Source: an uncultured Bacteroidales bacterium (lineage in GTDB: Bacteria > Bacteroidota > Bacteroidia > Bacteroidales > Paludibacteraceae). From it: a stretch of DNA of 64,000 bases. The stretch spans positions 48,521-112,520 of the forward strand of contig UQNE01000008.1 of the NCBI GenBank assembly GCA_900542355.1. Reading direction: 5' to 3'. The position numbers and the translations under genes were made by a program. Positions 33,713-43,644 of this stretch are shown here, in pieces (position 1 is the first letter of the stretch; the number at the start of each line of letters is the position of its first letter). The notes below the pieces were generated by a model, which was not told where the DNA came from, made no database searches, and saw nothing but the letters and a program-made list of their open reading frames with translations.

Positions 33713-34795
33713 ATGAGCAAATTACGCACTACGCATTATGCGTTCATTATTATAAAAGCCTTCGTCATCATTGTGGCGGTTGTCCTACTGATGTGGATAC
33801 TGCCGTGGCTCTACTCGTTCCTCATCCCCTCGCCCGCAGGAGAGACCTTTATTTATTACAGTCCCTATACGCAAGATTTTATCACGCGCGATGCCGATGG
33901 TTTCTGCGATTTTGAGGGGAACCATTACACCTCATCGCAGGCCGACTCACTATTGCCTTATTTCTTCTATCGTCAACTCATTGCCGACCAACGAATGCCC
34001 GATTCGCTCTTTGGCATGGCAGTTGATGCGAAGATACTACGCCGTGAGACTTTTACTTTCAAGACCTCACCCGCACAAATCAATAAACCCCGTACGCCGC
34101 TATACGAACTGATGGATGCACAGTCGGGACGAGTAGATTTGCAACTGCCCAACGATGTATTCCGCCTCACAGATGATGGACTGCAATTCATCTCGGCTCA
34201 AACCAATACCATTGATGCAGATAAGTCGCAGATGTTCAACTCTGTACTGCGTGCACACGGTTGTCAGTTTCCTATATCGCTCATTGCCGGCAATCCTTCG
34301 GTAAGGAAGAGTTACGACAATGGCTACCTCCTTGCAGACAGGGTCGGACAGGTATTCAACCTCCGTATGATTAAAGGTAGCCCTTCGGTACGCAATATCA
34401 TCTTGCCCGATTCTATCCAAGCGCAGAACTTGTTCGTTACCGAATTTGACAACTATCGCCATCTCGGTTTCCTTGTCTCTACTACCAACCAATTGTATGT
34501 TATCGATGCCAATACCCTCACTCTGGCCCGCATAGACATACCCGAATACAACCCGCAAGAGATGCCTATTCTGATTATGGCTAACATCCACGATTGGACT
34601 ATCCGGCTGCTTACGGCGCACGATACACGCTACTATGCAGTTTCCAACGAAGACTTCTCCTTACTCTCTGCTCGTGTCGTACCCGACCCCGAACCGACAG
34701 GTTGGCAGAAGGCGTACTACTACATATTTCCCTTGCGCCTATCGCTCCGTTCATGGCAAACGCCTACTATCTTCCCCCGTTTCAATATCGACTAA
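33713..34795 (+). CDS. DUF4857 family membrane protein
   Basis: A 360-residue protein with one N-terminal membrane helix (about 13-35) and a large extracytoplasmic part that includes a beta-propeller-like run (DRVGQVFNLRM, TTNQLYVIDANTL, NIHDWTIRLLT). The organisation after an ATPase and a permease, and phrases such as IYYSPYTQDFI and FFYRQLIADQRMPDS, match DUF4857 proteins of Bacteroides ABC clusters. Function unknown; likely an accessory subunit of the exporter. Confidence 0.75.
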   Translation: MSKLRTTHYAFIIIKAFVIIVAVVLLMWILPWLYSFLIPSPAGETFIYYSPYTQDFITRDADGFCDFEGNHYTSSQADSLLPYFFYRQLIADQRMPDSLFGMAVDAKILRRETFTFKTSPAQINKPRTPLYELMDAQSGRVDLQLPNDVFRLTDDGLQFISAQTNTIDADKSQMFNSVLRAHGCQFPISLIAGNPSVRKSYDNGYLLADRVGQVFNLRMIKGSPSVRNIILPDSIQAQNLFVTEFDNYRHLGFLVSTTNQLYVIDANTLTLARIDIPEYNPQEMPILIMANIHDWTIRLLTAHDTRYYAVSNEDFSLLSARVVPDPEPTGWQKAYYYIFPLRLSLRSWQTPTIFPRFNID

Positions 34796-34819
34796 TCTTC
34801 TATAAAACAATAGAATACT

Positions 34820-34875
34820 AAATATATAGATCCTCTAGAACACCTAGAATATCTAGAATTCCTATATTATCTATA
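34820..34875. repeat. CTAGA-type repeat, copy 3
   Basis: Three CTAG sites in CCTCTAGAACACCTAGAATA and following bases. It sits between convergent genes beside a terminator. Confidence 0.7.
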
Positions 34876-34879
34876 AAAA

Positions 34880-34910
34880 GAAAAAGGACAGCCGGTAGCC
34901 GTCCTTTTTC
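34880..34910. terminator. Bidirectional terminator between DUF4857 and HNH genes
   Basis: AAAAAGGAC and GTCCTTTTT arms with inner GCCGGTAGCC; works for both convergent genes. Confidence 0.85.
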
Positions 34911-34935
34911 TTTATGTTGCATTGTACCTCCCTAA

Positions 34936-35361
34936 TTATTCATCGAGCGAAACATCTTCAGCATTGTGGAAGAAGGGCTCGAAAAACTTATCAACGGCGG
35001 TGCGGACAGCGTCGTTAATAATGAAACTCTGTGCCAAGGAGATGTTGTCTTGCTCTACGCCATATCTCGAAGCAAAGAAAATAGGGTAAGTCTCGCCTTT
35101 GGAAGCGTCATTCGCCCATTGGAGAGGTTGCAGGTTGATAATGTCGTTGATAGCAGTTTCCGGCACATTGTGCTGTTCCAAGACGCTGCGAGGACAGATA
35201 TGGTCGATTACCCAACCGAAGTTGTTGGTGGTATCGCCGTACTTATCACGCGTTATCCATGCGCCACAAGCATCTTTTCTGAACTGTGCGGGGTCATAAC
35301 CCGGCACGATACGGGCTTTTTGCCAAACGAGTTGGATGATTTCTTGACTAAAGTCTTGCAT
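34936..35361 (-). CDS. HNH-endonuclease-like protein
   Basis: A 141-residue protein with the HNH/EndoVII-like core WVIDHICPRS (Asp53-His54), INDIINLQPL (Asn76) and NDASKGE (Asn84, Lys88). These match the D-H, N and N/K signatures of stand-alone HNH proteins. There is no CxxC zinc knuckle. Could be a DNA nuclease or an inactive relative; no restriction or toxin partner is nearby. A possible minus-strand promoter box lies at 35577-35584. Confidence 0.75.
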   Translation of the reverse strand: MQDFSQEIIQLVWQKARIVPGYDPAQFRKDACGAWITRDKYGDTTNNFGWVIDHICPRSVLEQHNVPETAINDIINLQPLQWANDASKGETYPIFFASRYGVEQDNISLAQSFIINDAVRTAVDKFFEPFFHNAEDVSLDE

Positions 35362-35841
35362 AGTAGTATATTATTTAAGGGTTGTTGTTTTTTGTTTCAA
35401 TGCCATTTCTGCCTCGTTACGGACTACAGTTGTTTTCTTCTCTATTCAATGCTATTGAGCCGTCGATTATGCTTTACATTTGGCATTACGAGGTCTTGCC
35501 GTTCTTAATTTGTTTATTTTTGATTCTTAATTGAGCAATGCGTTTCGCATATTACAAAAGATGTTTCTTTTGTGCAAAAATATGGTATTTTTGGCGAATA
35601 TGCAAGTGCAGATACAGTTTTCTTTTGGAAAAAGTAGAAATGCAAAGTGCGTGTTTCATTCCCGTTAAATAGTATATGTTTTGCAACATATCCAACCATA
35701 TTTTTCCGTTACTCCGTATAATATCCTGCCAAATCCTCCCCTCCTGTTGTACCTTACTTATTGTCAAAAATGACATCTGCTCGTATCTGTCTATATTTTG
35801 ACTAAATTAGAATTTTGTGTGCATTTTATTGACTGCGCTTG
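35362..35841. other. AT-rich non-coding stretch
   Basis: No gene supported. It holds the possible HNH promoter (TATTTTTG on the minus strand, 35584-35577) and an ATTGTCAAAAATGACA inverted motif at about 35760. Nothing else is recognised. Confidence 0.45.
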
Positions 35842-35872
35842 TTGCAAAATTGCTGCTTTTTTAGTACCTTTG
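35842..35872 (+). promoter_or_regulatory. Promoter of rmuC
   Basis: TTG (35842-35844), 20 bases, TACCTTTG (35865-35872). Confidence 0.85.
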
Positions 35873-35897
35873 CAGTGTTACTCAAATAAGTTGATGT

Positions 35898-37301
35898 ATG
35901 GAGATAGTATTGTCCTTTGTAATTGGTCTTTTGCTGGCAGGTTTTGTAGCCTTTTTTGTTCTTCGTAGTGTAAAATCTGCAGCGGCTGACGCTCAGCGGC
36001 AGGCGTTGCTGGATGCCGCCAAACAGGCGGAATTGGCTCAGAAAGCAGCCGTTGCCAAATTGGAAACCGAACTTAAAAACGCACAAGACAATTTAGAGCA
36101 ATCAAAGTCGGACGCTGCCAAACACACGCAGGAGTTGCTCGCCGCCAAAGATGAGGCACATAAAGACGCTATGGATGCTATGGAGAAACGCCACGCAGCA
36201 GCCATTGAAGCCGAGTGTAAACGATATGCAGACGCTCTGACCACGATGAGAGAGCAGGTCCAGAATGCAACCAACCAAATGCTCAAAGAGCGTCAGGCGG
36301 AGTTGCAACAGTCCAATTCCACCAATATGAAGCAGATTGTGGACCCTCTCAAAGAGTCGATTGCCAAGATGGAAACGGCGCTCAAAGAGAACAAATCCAC
36401 GCAGGAGACTTCCACCGAGGCCATCAAAGAGAAGATTGCCACGCTGGTCAGCACCACAATGCGTGTCCAAGACAGTGCCGATCGACTGAGTAATGCCCTA
36501 ACTGCCGAAAGCAAGACGCAGGGCAACTGGGGAGAACAGAAGATAGAATCGCTGCTCAATGCTATCGGCTTGGAGAAAGGTTTGGAGTACGAGGCGCAAG
36601 AGTACCTGCGCGATGCGAATGGCAATATAATTGTTTCGGACGAAACTGCCCGTCGTATGCAACCGGACATCATTCTTCACTTGGATGATACCCGCGACTT
36701 GATTGTCGATGCCAAGGTATCTTTGACGGCATTCATCGATTACACCAATGCCACGGACGAGCAGGAGCGTACCATTGCGCTTGCTGCCCATCTCAAAAGC
36801 GTTCGCAACCATGTCAAAGAGTTGGCAAAGAAGAACTATGCCAACTATGTCAAAGCACCGCGCCAAAGTGTGGATTTCGTGATGATGTTTGTGCCGGTGG
36901 ACGCCGCACTGCGGTTGGCACTGGACTCCGATGCGACTCTGTGGCGGGAGGCTATGAATCAGGGTGTGTTTATTGTTGGCGAGCAGAATTTGTATGCTGC
37001 CTTGCGTGCGGTGCAAGTAACTTGGACGGCTATCAAACAGAATGCCAACAACAAGGCTATCTGCGACACGGCAGAAGAACTATTGGGGCGTGTCGGGGAT
37101 TTGCTGGAGCGCGTCAATAAGATGGGTAAGAAATTAGGCGAGGTGCAAACTGCTTACGAGGCGGTGGTGGATAAAGCCAACAAAGGTCAGAGCGTTCTCG
37201 GCTCAGCCAACAAACTGGTCAAACTCGGTGCCAAAACCAGCACCATCCATCCCCTCCCGCAATCCTCTTCCGACGATATTTCCGCCCCTCGATTGTCATA
37301 G
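35898..37301 (+). CDS. rmuC: DNA recombination protein RmuC
   Basis: A 467-residue protein with an N-terminal membrane helix (VLSFVIGLLLAGFVAFFVL), a long coiled coil (about 25-190) and the RmuC nuclease-like domain: QGNWGEQKIESLL, MQPDIILHLDD, IVDAKVSLTAF and FVMMFVPVDAAL. RmuC limits inversions at short inverted repeats in E. coli, which is of note in a genome so rich in inverted repeats. Monocistronic with its own promoter. Confidence 0.95.
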   Translation: MEIVLSFVIGLLLAGFVAFFVLRSVKSAAADAQRQALLDAAKQAELAQKAAVAKLETELKNAQDNLEQSKSDAAKHTQELLAAKDEAHKDAMDAMEKRHAAAIEAECKRYADALTTMREQVQNATNQMLKERQAELQQSNSTNMKQIVDPLKESIAKMETALKENKSTQETSTEAIKEKIATLVSTTMRVQDSADRLSNALTAESKTQGNWGEQKIESLLNAIGLEKGLEYEAQEYLRDANGNIIVSDETARRMQPDIILHLDDTRDLIVDAKVSLTAFIDYTNATDEQERTIALAAHLKSVRNHVKELAKKNYANYVKAPRQSVDFVMMFVPVDAALRLALDSDATLWREAMNQGVFIVGEQNLYAALRAVQVTWTAIKQNANNKAICDTAEELLGRVGDLLERVNKMGKKLGEVQTAYEAVVDKANKGQSVLGSANKLVKLGAKTSTIHPLPQSSSDDISAPRLS

Positions 37302-37395
37302 TCGTTGCCCCATCGCGCATAGTATAAGGCGTTAAATGCTCCACAGTGATTTTGTAAAATCATATTTTGCAAAAATGATTTTTTTGTGTGGATAT

Positions 37396-37426
37396 TTGGT
37401 TGCATCGCAGAAAAACAGTAATTTCG
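37396..37426 (+). promoter_or_regulatory. Promoter of leader RNA before the efflux operon
   Basis: TTG (37396-37398), 20 bases, TAATTTCG (37419-37426; one base off consensus) followed by CACC as at strong promoters. Confidence 0.65.
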
Positions 37427-37449
37427 CACCTGCTTTTGTGAGTACCTAC

Positions 37450-37500
37450 TCAACACAGAGTATCTAACACGAAGTTACTAACACGCAGTTGGTAACATGA
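37450..37500. repeat. AACACGAAGT leader repeats before efflux operon
   Basis: Three to four units such as AACACGAAGTTACT and AACACGCAGTTGGT with 14-base period, same family as in the gdhA and ABC leaders. Confidence 0.75.
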
Positions 37501-37532
37501 GCGAAGCGAATACAATAGGTGCATGGAAATGA
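37497..37532 (+). CDS. Possible leader peptide MSEANTIGAWK
   Basis: An 11-codon ATG frame inside the leader RNA, followed at once by hairpins. There is no codon bias or repeated residue that would prove a leader peptide; low certainty. Confidence 0.2.
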   Translation: MSEANTIGAWK

Positions 37533-37597
37533 CTCTTGAGGAGAGAGTTAGTAGTCCGAGCGCGGGACTATAGTCGTGGTAAAAAGCGAACATGTAC

Positions 37598-37636
37598 AGA
37601 GCCTATCTAACCAAGAAAGATATGGCTCTTTTTTTG
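37598..37636 (+). terminator. Terminator of leader RNA
   Basis: AGAGCCTATCT and AGATATGGCTCT arms (one bulge) with a T8 tail. Confidence 0.85.
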
Positions 37637-37738
37637 TGTGGTTCCGTTTATGGGATGCGAGTGTTGGAAGAATGCATGGCGGGGTAAGATAAGTAATGGT
37701 CGTTAGACAAGAAACAAAGATTGTAAAAATAATACAGA

Positions 37739-38857
37739 ATGAGAATGAAGAATAATGTATTTCGCCTGTATCTGTTAGGCGTGATGATGTGTGTGGCAGG
37801 TATTAGTCTGACCGGTTGCCACCGAAACGAGCAAAGCCAAGAAGAGGCTGTGGCTCACAACAAAACAATGACTATTGCAGCGCAAGACTGCACGATAGAG
37901 GAGAGTTATCCTGCCTCTATCCGTGGGCGTCAGGACATTGCTATCATGCCGCAAGTGGCAGGTACACTGACCAAACTTTGCGTTGTGGAGGGCGAGCGCG
38001 TAAGCAAAGGACAGGTGCTGTTTATCATCGACCAAGTGCCTTATCGTGCGTCGTTGGAAACTGCCGAAGCCAATGTGGAAGTGGCTAAGTCGAATGTGGC
38101 AACCGCCGAGTTGGTGTATCGGTCGAAGCAGCAACTGTATGCCGACAGCGTCATCTCCGATTTCGATTTGCAGACGGCTAAGAATAGTTATCTGAGTGCC
38201 AAAGCAGGGTTGGCTCAGGCACACGCTGCGCAGGTGATTGCGCAAAACAACCTCAACTATACCGAGGTCAAGAGTCCGAGCAATGGTGTGGTAGGCACGC
38301 TGCCTTTCCGCGTGGGCGCATTGGTGTCGCCGCAGATGCCTACGCCGCTGACCACCATGAGCGACAACTCAGTGATGTATGTTTATTTCTCGATGACCGA
38401 GAACCAATGGCTTGCCCTTGCGCGTCAGTATGGCAGCAAAGACGCTGCGCTGAAAAACATGCCGGAGGTATCGCTGCTGCTCAACGATGGCAGTCAATAC
38501 CCCGAGAAAGGTAAGATTGAGACCGTGTCCGGTGTGATAGACCAAGCCACTGGCACGGTGAGTGTGCGTGCCACTTTCGGCAACAAGAACGGCTTGCTCA
38601 CCTCTGGCGGTGCGGGAAACATCGTGTTGGAGAAGCCTCGCAAAGACGCATTGTTGATACCGCGCACGGCTACCTACGAGGTGCAAGACAAGGTGTTTGT
38701 CTATCGTGTAGTGGACGGCAAAGCCACGGCTACGCAGGTGGTTGTGAGCCGCTTGAACGGTGGTAAAGACTATGTGGTGGAAAGCGGTTTGAGTGCTGGT
38801 GATGTGATTGTGGTAGAAGGTGTGGCACTGCTGAAAGAAGGAACGAGAATAGAGTAA
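37739..38857 (+). CDS. RND efflux periplasmic adaptor (membrane fusion protein)
   Basis: A 372-residue AcrA/MexA-type lipoprotein with lipobox LTGC (Cys27). IRGRQDIAIMPQVAGTLTKL and VVEGERVSKGQVLFIID form the lipoyl half-motifs around a helical hairpin, then LNYTEVKSPSNGVVG and the beta-barrel. It would link the inner-membrane pump to the TolC-like channel encoded downstream. The first ATG at 37739 and one two codons later are equally possible. Confidence 0.93.
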   Translation: MRMKNNVFRLYLLGVMMCVAGISLTGCHRNEQSQEEAVAHNKTMTIAAQDCTIEESYPASIRGRQDIAIMPQVAGTLTKLCVVEGERVSKGQVLFIIDQVPYRASLETAEANVEVAKSNVATAELVYRSKQQLYADSVISDFDLQTAKNSYLSAKAGLAQAHAAQVIAQNNLNYTEVKSPSNGVVGTLPFRVGALVSPQMPTPLTTMSDNSVMYVYFSMTENQWLALARQYGSKDAALKNMPEVSLLLNDGSQYPEKGKIETVSGVIDQATGTVSVRATFGNKNGLLTSGGAGNIVLEKPRKDALLIPRTATYEVQDKVFVYRVVDGKATATQVVVSRLNGGKDYVVESGLSAGDVIVVEGVALLKEGTRIE

Positions 38858-38985
38858 AGACCGCTTCGCTAAAGGAACAAAGAGCAAGAACAAAAATGCA
38901 TTCGACAGGTGTCAAAGCCGATACAAATTAGTCCATTGTCCTTACTCCTTGCTTGCTCCATCGTCTAACAATAAAATATCCAACT

Positions 38986-41900
38986 ATGAATGTAAAAACT
39001 TTTGTGGAACGCCCGGTGCTGTCGGCAGTCATCTCTATCTTGATTGTGCTGCTCGGTGTCATCGGCTTGAAGCGCTTCCTATCGAACAATATCCCGACAT
39101 TGCGCCGCCTACCGTTATGGTGATGACGCAGTACTACGGCGCGAGTGCCGAATCGGTGCAGAAATCGGTGATTGCCCCTATCGAAGAGGCTATCAACGGT
39201 GTCGAGAACATGACCTATATGACCTCAACTGCCACCAACACGGGTAGCGCAGAGATTTATGTCTATTTCAAGCAAGGCACCGACCCCGATATGGCGGCGG
39301 TGAATGTGCAGAACAAGATTTCATCGGCTACGGCCAAGTTACCGAGCGATGTCAAAGTGGTTGGCGTTCAGGCGTTTAAGCGTCAAACGAGTATGTTGCA
39401 GATATTCACCGTCTCATCGCCCGACGATAGTTTTGACCAGACTTTCCTTAGCAACTATATCAACATCTCTATCAAACCCGAGTTGCTCCGTATTCAGGGC
39501 GTCGGGCAGATGGTTGTGCTTGGTGGCGACTACTCAATGCGTGTGTGGATGAAGCCCGATGTGATGGCACAGTATGGACTCGTGCCGAGCGATGTAACCG
39601 CCGCTTTGGCGGAGCAGAATATCGAGTCTGCCACGGGTGCTATCGGCGAGAACTCGCCCGAGGCGTACCAGTACACGATGAAGTACAAAGGGCGTTTGCA
39701 GACCCCCGAGGAGTTTGGTGAGATAGTTATCCGCTCCACTGCCGACGGCGAAGTGCTGCGCCTGCGCGACATCGCCGACATCGTGTTGGGCGAGGAAAGT
39801 TACGGCTTCGATGGTCGCCAGAATGGGCATCACGGTGTGCAGTGTATGGTGTTCCAGACCGCCGGTTCCAACGCCACCGAGGTGAACAACCAAATCGATG
39901 CCCTGCTCGCCGATGTGCAGGCACACGCCCCAAAAGGGGTGGAGATAACGAAGATGATGAGTACCAACGACTTTCTCTACGCCTCTATTCATAATGTGGT
40001 CAAGACCCTCATCGAGGCAATCTTGCTCGTTATCCTCATCGTGCTGCTTTTCTTGCAGGATTGGCGCTCTACGCTCATTCCGTTTGTCAGTATCATCGTA
40101 TCGTTGATAGGTACTTTCGCTTTTATGGTGGTCGCCGGTTTCTCTATCAACCTTATCACATTGTTTGCCCTTGTGCTGGTGATTGGTACCGTGGTGGACG
40201 ACTCTATCGTGGTGGTCGAGGCGGTGCATAGTCGCTTCGATGCCGGCTACAAAAATCCCTTCCAAGCCACCGTGTACGGCACCAAAGATGTGGCAATCGC
40301 CATCATCACCTCATCGCTCGTCTTCATGGCGGTGTTTATTCCTATCAGTTTTATCGGTGGTACGAGTGGCGTCTTCTATCGCCAATTCGGTCTGACAATG
40401 GCGGTGGCAGTAGGTATCTCCGCAATCAACTCGCTGACCACTTGCACTGCGCTCTGTGCGCTCTTGCTGCGCCCCAAGCAGACCAATGGCGAAGGACTGC
40501 GAGGCTACAAGCGTTGGCGTTTCTTGTTCTCCGATAAGTGGAATCGCGGTTTCGACCGTCTGACAGCGTGGTATCAGCGTGGTGCAGCGCACTTTGTCAA
40601 GCACCCGTGGATGAGTTTCCTTACAGCGGCACTGAGCATCGTGCTGATGGTCGTGCTGATGCGTACTACCAAGATAGGATTGGTGCCGGAGGAGGACCTC
40701 GGTACCGTGATGATCAATATCGATACTCCTCCCGGAAGTTCGTTGGCTACCACCGACGATATCATGCGCGAGATAGAGAACCGACTGATGACTATCCCCG
40801 AGGTGGCTGAACTCAACAGCACGGCGGGATACGGACTTATCTCCGGTGAGTCGAGTGCTGCGGGCAATATCATTATGAAACTCAAACCATGGTCGGAGCG
40901 TACACGCAAAGACCAATCGGTCAATGCTGTCATCGGCAAGGTGTATGCCCTCACTGCCGACATCAAAGATGCCACGGTCTTTGCTATGGCACCGGCGATG
41001 ATTGCGGGGTATGGTACGGGTAATGCACTGGATATCAACCTGCAAGACAAACTTGATGGCGATATGCACCAATTCTACGACTATGCGCAGCAGTTCATCG
41101 GTGCGCTCAATCAACGCCCCGAGATAAGTGTGGCTTTCACCTCATTCAACCTCAATTTCCCGCAGTGGGAGGTGAGTGTCGATGCGGCTAAGTGTCAGCG
41201 TTCGGGTATCACTGCCAACGAGGTACTTGGCTGTCTGTCAGGCTATTACGGTGGACAGTATGTCAGCGATTTCAACCGTTTCGGTAAGGTCTATAAGGTA
41301 CAGATTATGGGCGACCCCAAGCAGCGTATGGACGAGCGCAGCCTCGACAATACCTTCGTTCGTTTGCATAACGGCGAGATGGCACCCTTGTCGCAGTTCG
41401 TTACTTTGAAGCGTGTCTATGGTGCCGACAAACTGACGCGTTTCAACCTCTACAACTCCATTGCCGTCAGTGCTATGCCTGCCGACGGATACTCCTCCGG
41501 CGATGCTATCAAGGCGGTCAAAGAGGTGGCTGCCGAGGTACTCCCGCAGCAGTATGCCGTCGATTACGGAGGTATCACACGCGAGGAGATCCAACAATCC
41601 AACAGCGGTACCGCGGCTATTTTCCTGCTTTGTATCGTCTTTATCTACTTGATTCTCTCGGCGTTGTACGAGTCGTTCCGCTTGCCGTTGGCTATTATCA
41701 TCGCTGTGCCGGTAGGTCTCATGGGCTCGTTCTTGCTCACCAAGATAGTCGGTTTGGAAAACAATATCTACCTCCAAACGGGTGTCATCATGCTTATCGG
41801 CTTGCTCAGCAAAACGGCTATCCTTATCACCGAGTATGCCTCCGAGCGTCGCAAGGCGGGCAAGAGCCTGCAAGAGGCGGCTATCGATGCTGCGGGTGTG

Positions 41901-42125
41901 CGTCTGCGACCCATTATGATGACTGTCCTCACGCTAATCTTCGGTATGCTCCCGATGGTGGCGGCTATGGGTGTCGGTGCCAATGGTAACCGTAGTCTCG
42001 GTACGGGTGTCGTAGGTGGTAGTATCGTTGGTACATTGGCGCTGTTGTTCCTCGTGCCGTCGCTCTTTGTCGTCTTCCAACGCCTCGACGAGAAACGCCG
42101 ACGCAACCGAAACACCAACGCATAA
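38986..42125 (+). CDS. RND efflux transporter (AcrB/HAE1 family), frameshifted near codon 29
   Basis: Product is a proton-driven multidrug pump of about 1045 residues. The natural start at 38986 reads MNVKTFVERPVLSAVISILI and reaches GLK, then stops at 39123. The rest of the pump (ALPIEQYPDIAPP onward) continues in the -1 frame to 42125 with all usual features, such as VVDDSIVVVEAV in the fourth helix and LIGLLSKTAILI near the end. A single base seems lost at about 39070-39073. No slippery heptamer is seen. So it is either a recent null mutation or a sequence error. Neighbours are the adaptor and the outer-membrane channel. Confidence 0.88.
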
Positions 42126-42189
42126 AATGTACGATTATTAAGATTTTGTTCTATTTTGCAAGGCGGCTTTTCTGCTCTCCAAACAGCGA

Positions 42190-42220
42190 CTTTTGTCGAG
42201 ACCTAATCGAGACCTAAAGC
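42190..42220 (+). repeat. TCGAGACCTAA dimer
   Basis: Two exact TCGAGACCTAA units in tandem. The spacer also has two copies of AAAATGTACGATTATTAAGA (about 42126 and 42228) flanking it. Confidence 0.75.
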
Positions 42221-42258
42221 CAACCTGCAAAATGTACGATTATTAAGAATACAATGGT

Positions 42259-43644
42259 ATGAAACAGTTTCAGAAAAAAAACATATTAGTCTTTGCTCTT
42301 TGTTCCTTGCTCCTGATTTCGCTGTCCAACTGTGGTATCTACGGCAAGTACAAGCCCGTCACCGATGTCGATTCTACCCTCTACGGTGATTTAGTGCTCG
42401 CCGATACCACGCACAACTTGGCGAACCTCACTTGGGAGCAACTCTTCACCGACCCGCTCTTGCAAGACCTTATCCGTCAGGCACTCGATAGCAATATCGA
42501 CCTGCGTGTAGCGCACGAGCATGTCAACCAGGCAGAGGCCACTCTCCGCGGTGCTCAGTTGGCATATCTGCCCGCTATCAGCCTTGCGCCGCAAGCGGGT
42601 TTCTCGCCCCAATATAGCATTCGCCAAGGCACCTACGACCTCGTCGCATCGGCTTCGTGGGAGATAGACATCTTCGGCCGCATGCTCAACTCGCTCCGAG
42701 GTGCCAAAGCCGCTAAGCAGCAAGCACTCGACTACGAGCAGGCGGCTCGCTGTGGACTGATAGCCGGTGTCGCAAACGCCTACTACACCCTCCTCATGCT
42801 CGATGCGCAACTCCAAACAGCCGAAGAGAACGAGCAGACTTGGGCAAAGACCATCAACACCATCCGCCGTATGAAAGAGGCCGGTATGGCTGATGAGGCG
42901 GCAGTTACGCAGATGGAAGCCACCTACTACTCCATTCAGACCATGGTGCTCGACTCGCGCCAACAGATACGCCAAACCGAGAACGCCCTCTGCCTGATGT
43001 TGGCTACCACCTACCGTCCTATCCCCCGTGGCACTCTCGATGCGCAGACTGTCCCCGCCGAGTTGGAAGTGGGCGTGCCTGCACAACTGCTCTACAATCG
43101 CCCCGATGTACGCGCTGCGCAACAGAATATGGCACGCGCTTTTTATGCCGCCAACCTGAGTCGCAGCAACTGTCTGCCCTCGCTCAACCTAAGCGGTACC
43201 TTTGGTTGGACCAACCACTCCTACGGTACTATTATCGACCCCATGACGATGATTTCCTCTCAGGCGGCAGGCTTGGTGGCCCCGTTGTTCAATTCGGGCC
43301 GCAACATCGCACAAGTCAAGATGGCTAAGTCGCAACAGCAAGAGTCGATACTCACCTTCACCAAGACCGTCCTCAGTGCCGGCAACGAGGTGAACGATGC
43401 CTTGCATACCTACCAAACTGCCCACGCCAAGTGCGAGTTGTACGACAAGCAGGTCGAAGCACTCAGCCGTGCACAGCGTGCCACGCAACTCAAGATGCAG
43501 TTCGGTAGCACCACCTACCTCGAAGTCCTAACTGCCCAAAACAGCCTGCTCACTGCTGAGTTCACACGCATCAGCAATCGCATGGCGGAACTGCAAGCCG
43601 TCGTCTCGCTCTACCATGCCCTCGGCGGAGGAAATGCGTACTGA
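42259..43644 (+). CDS. TolC-like outer membrane efflux lipoprotein (NodT family)
   Basis: A 461-residue outer-membrane factor with lipobox LSNC (Cys25). WEQLFTDPLLQDLIRQAL, LRVAHEHVNQAEATLRGAQ and YNRPDVRAAQQNMARAFYAA are the repeated OEP motifs of the NodT subfamily. It forms the exit channel for the RND pump. Its stop abuts the convergent FGE-like gene without any spacer. Confidence 0.93.
   Translation: MKQFQKKNILVFALCSLLLISLSNCGIYGKYKPVTDVDSTLYGDLVLADTTHNLANLTWEQLFTDPLLQDLIRQALDSNIDLRVAHEHVNQAEATLRGAQLAYLPAISLAPQAGFSPQYSIRQGTYDLVASASWEIDIFGRMLNSLRGAKAAKQQALDYEQAARCGLIAGVANAYYTLLMLDAQLQTAEENEQTWAKTINTIRRMKEAGMADEAAVTQMEATYYSIQTMVLDSRQQIRQTENALCLMLATTYRPIPRGTLDAQTVPAELEVGVPAQLLYNRPDVRAAQQNMARAFYAANLSRSNCLPSLNLSGTFGWTNHSYGTIIDPMTMISSQAAGLVAPLFNSGRNIAQVKMAKSQQQESILTFTKTVLSAGNEVNDALHTYQTAHAKCELYDKQVEALSRAQRATQLKMQFGSTTYLEVLTAQNSLLTAEFTRISNRMAELQAVVSLYHALGGGNAY

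Larger units (their letters stand above)
37432..37636 (+). ncRNA. Candidate attenuator/leader RNA of RND efflux operon
   Basis: About 205 nt from promoter to a good terminator, 100 bases before the efflux genes. In order: AACACGAAGTTACT repeats, an 11-codon frame (37497-37532), hairpins GACTCT/AGAGTT and TAGTCC/GGGACTA, then a terminator. Either a stand-alone RNA or a transcription attenuator. Confidence 0.5.

Noticed and set aside
38949..38985. TTG/CTG start in the frame of the pump body
   Set aside because: It yields a nonsense N-terminus, whereas the other frame gives the conserved MNVKTFVERPVLS start; a frameshift explains the data better.
39060..39080. Programmed ribosomal frameshift in the RND gene
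   Set aside because: No slippery heptamer and no downstream stem-loop or upstream Shine-Dalgarno-like signal are visible; RND pumps are not known to use recoding.
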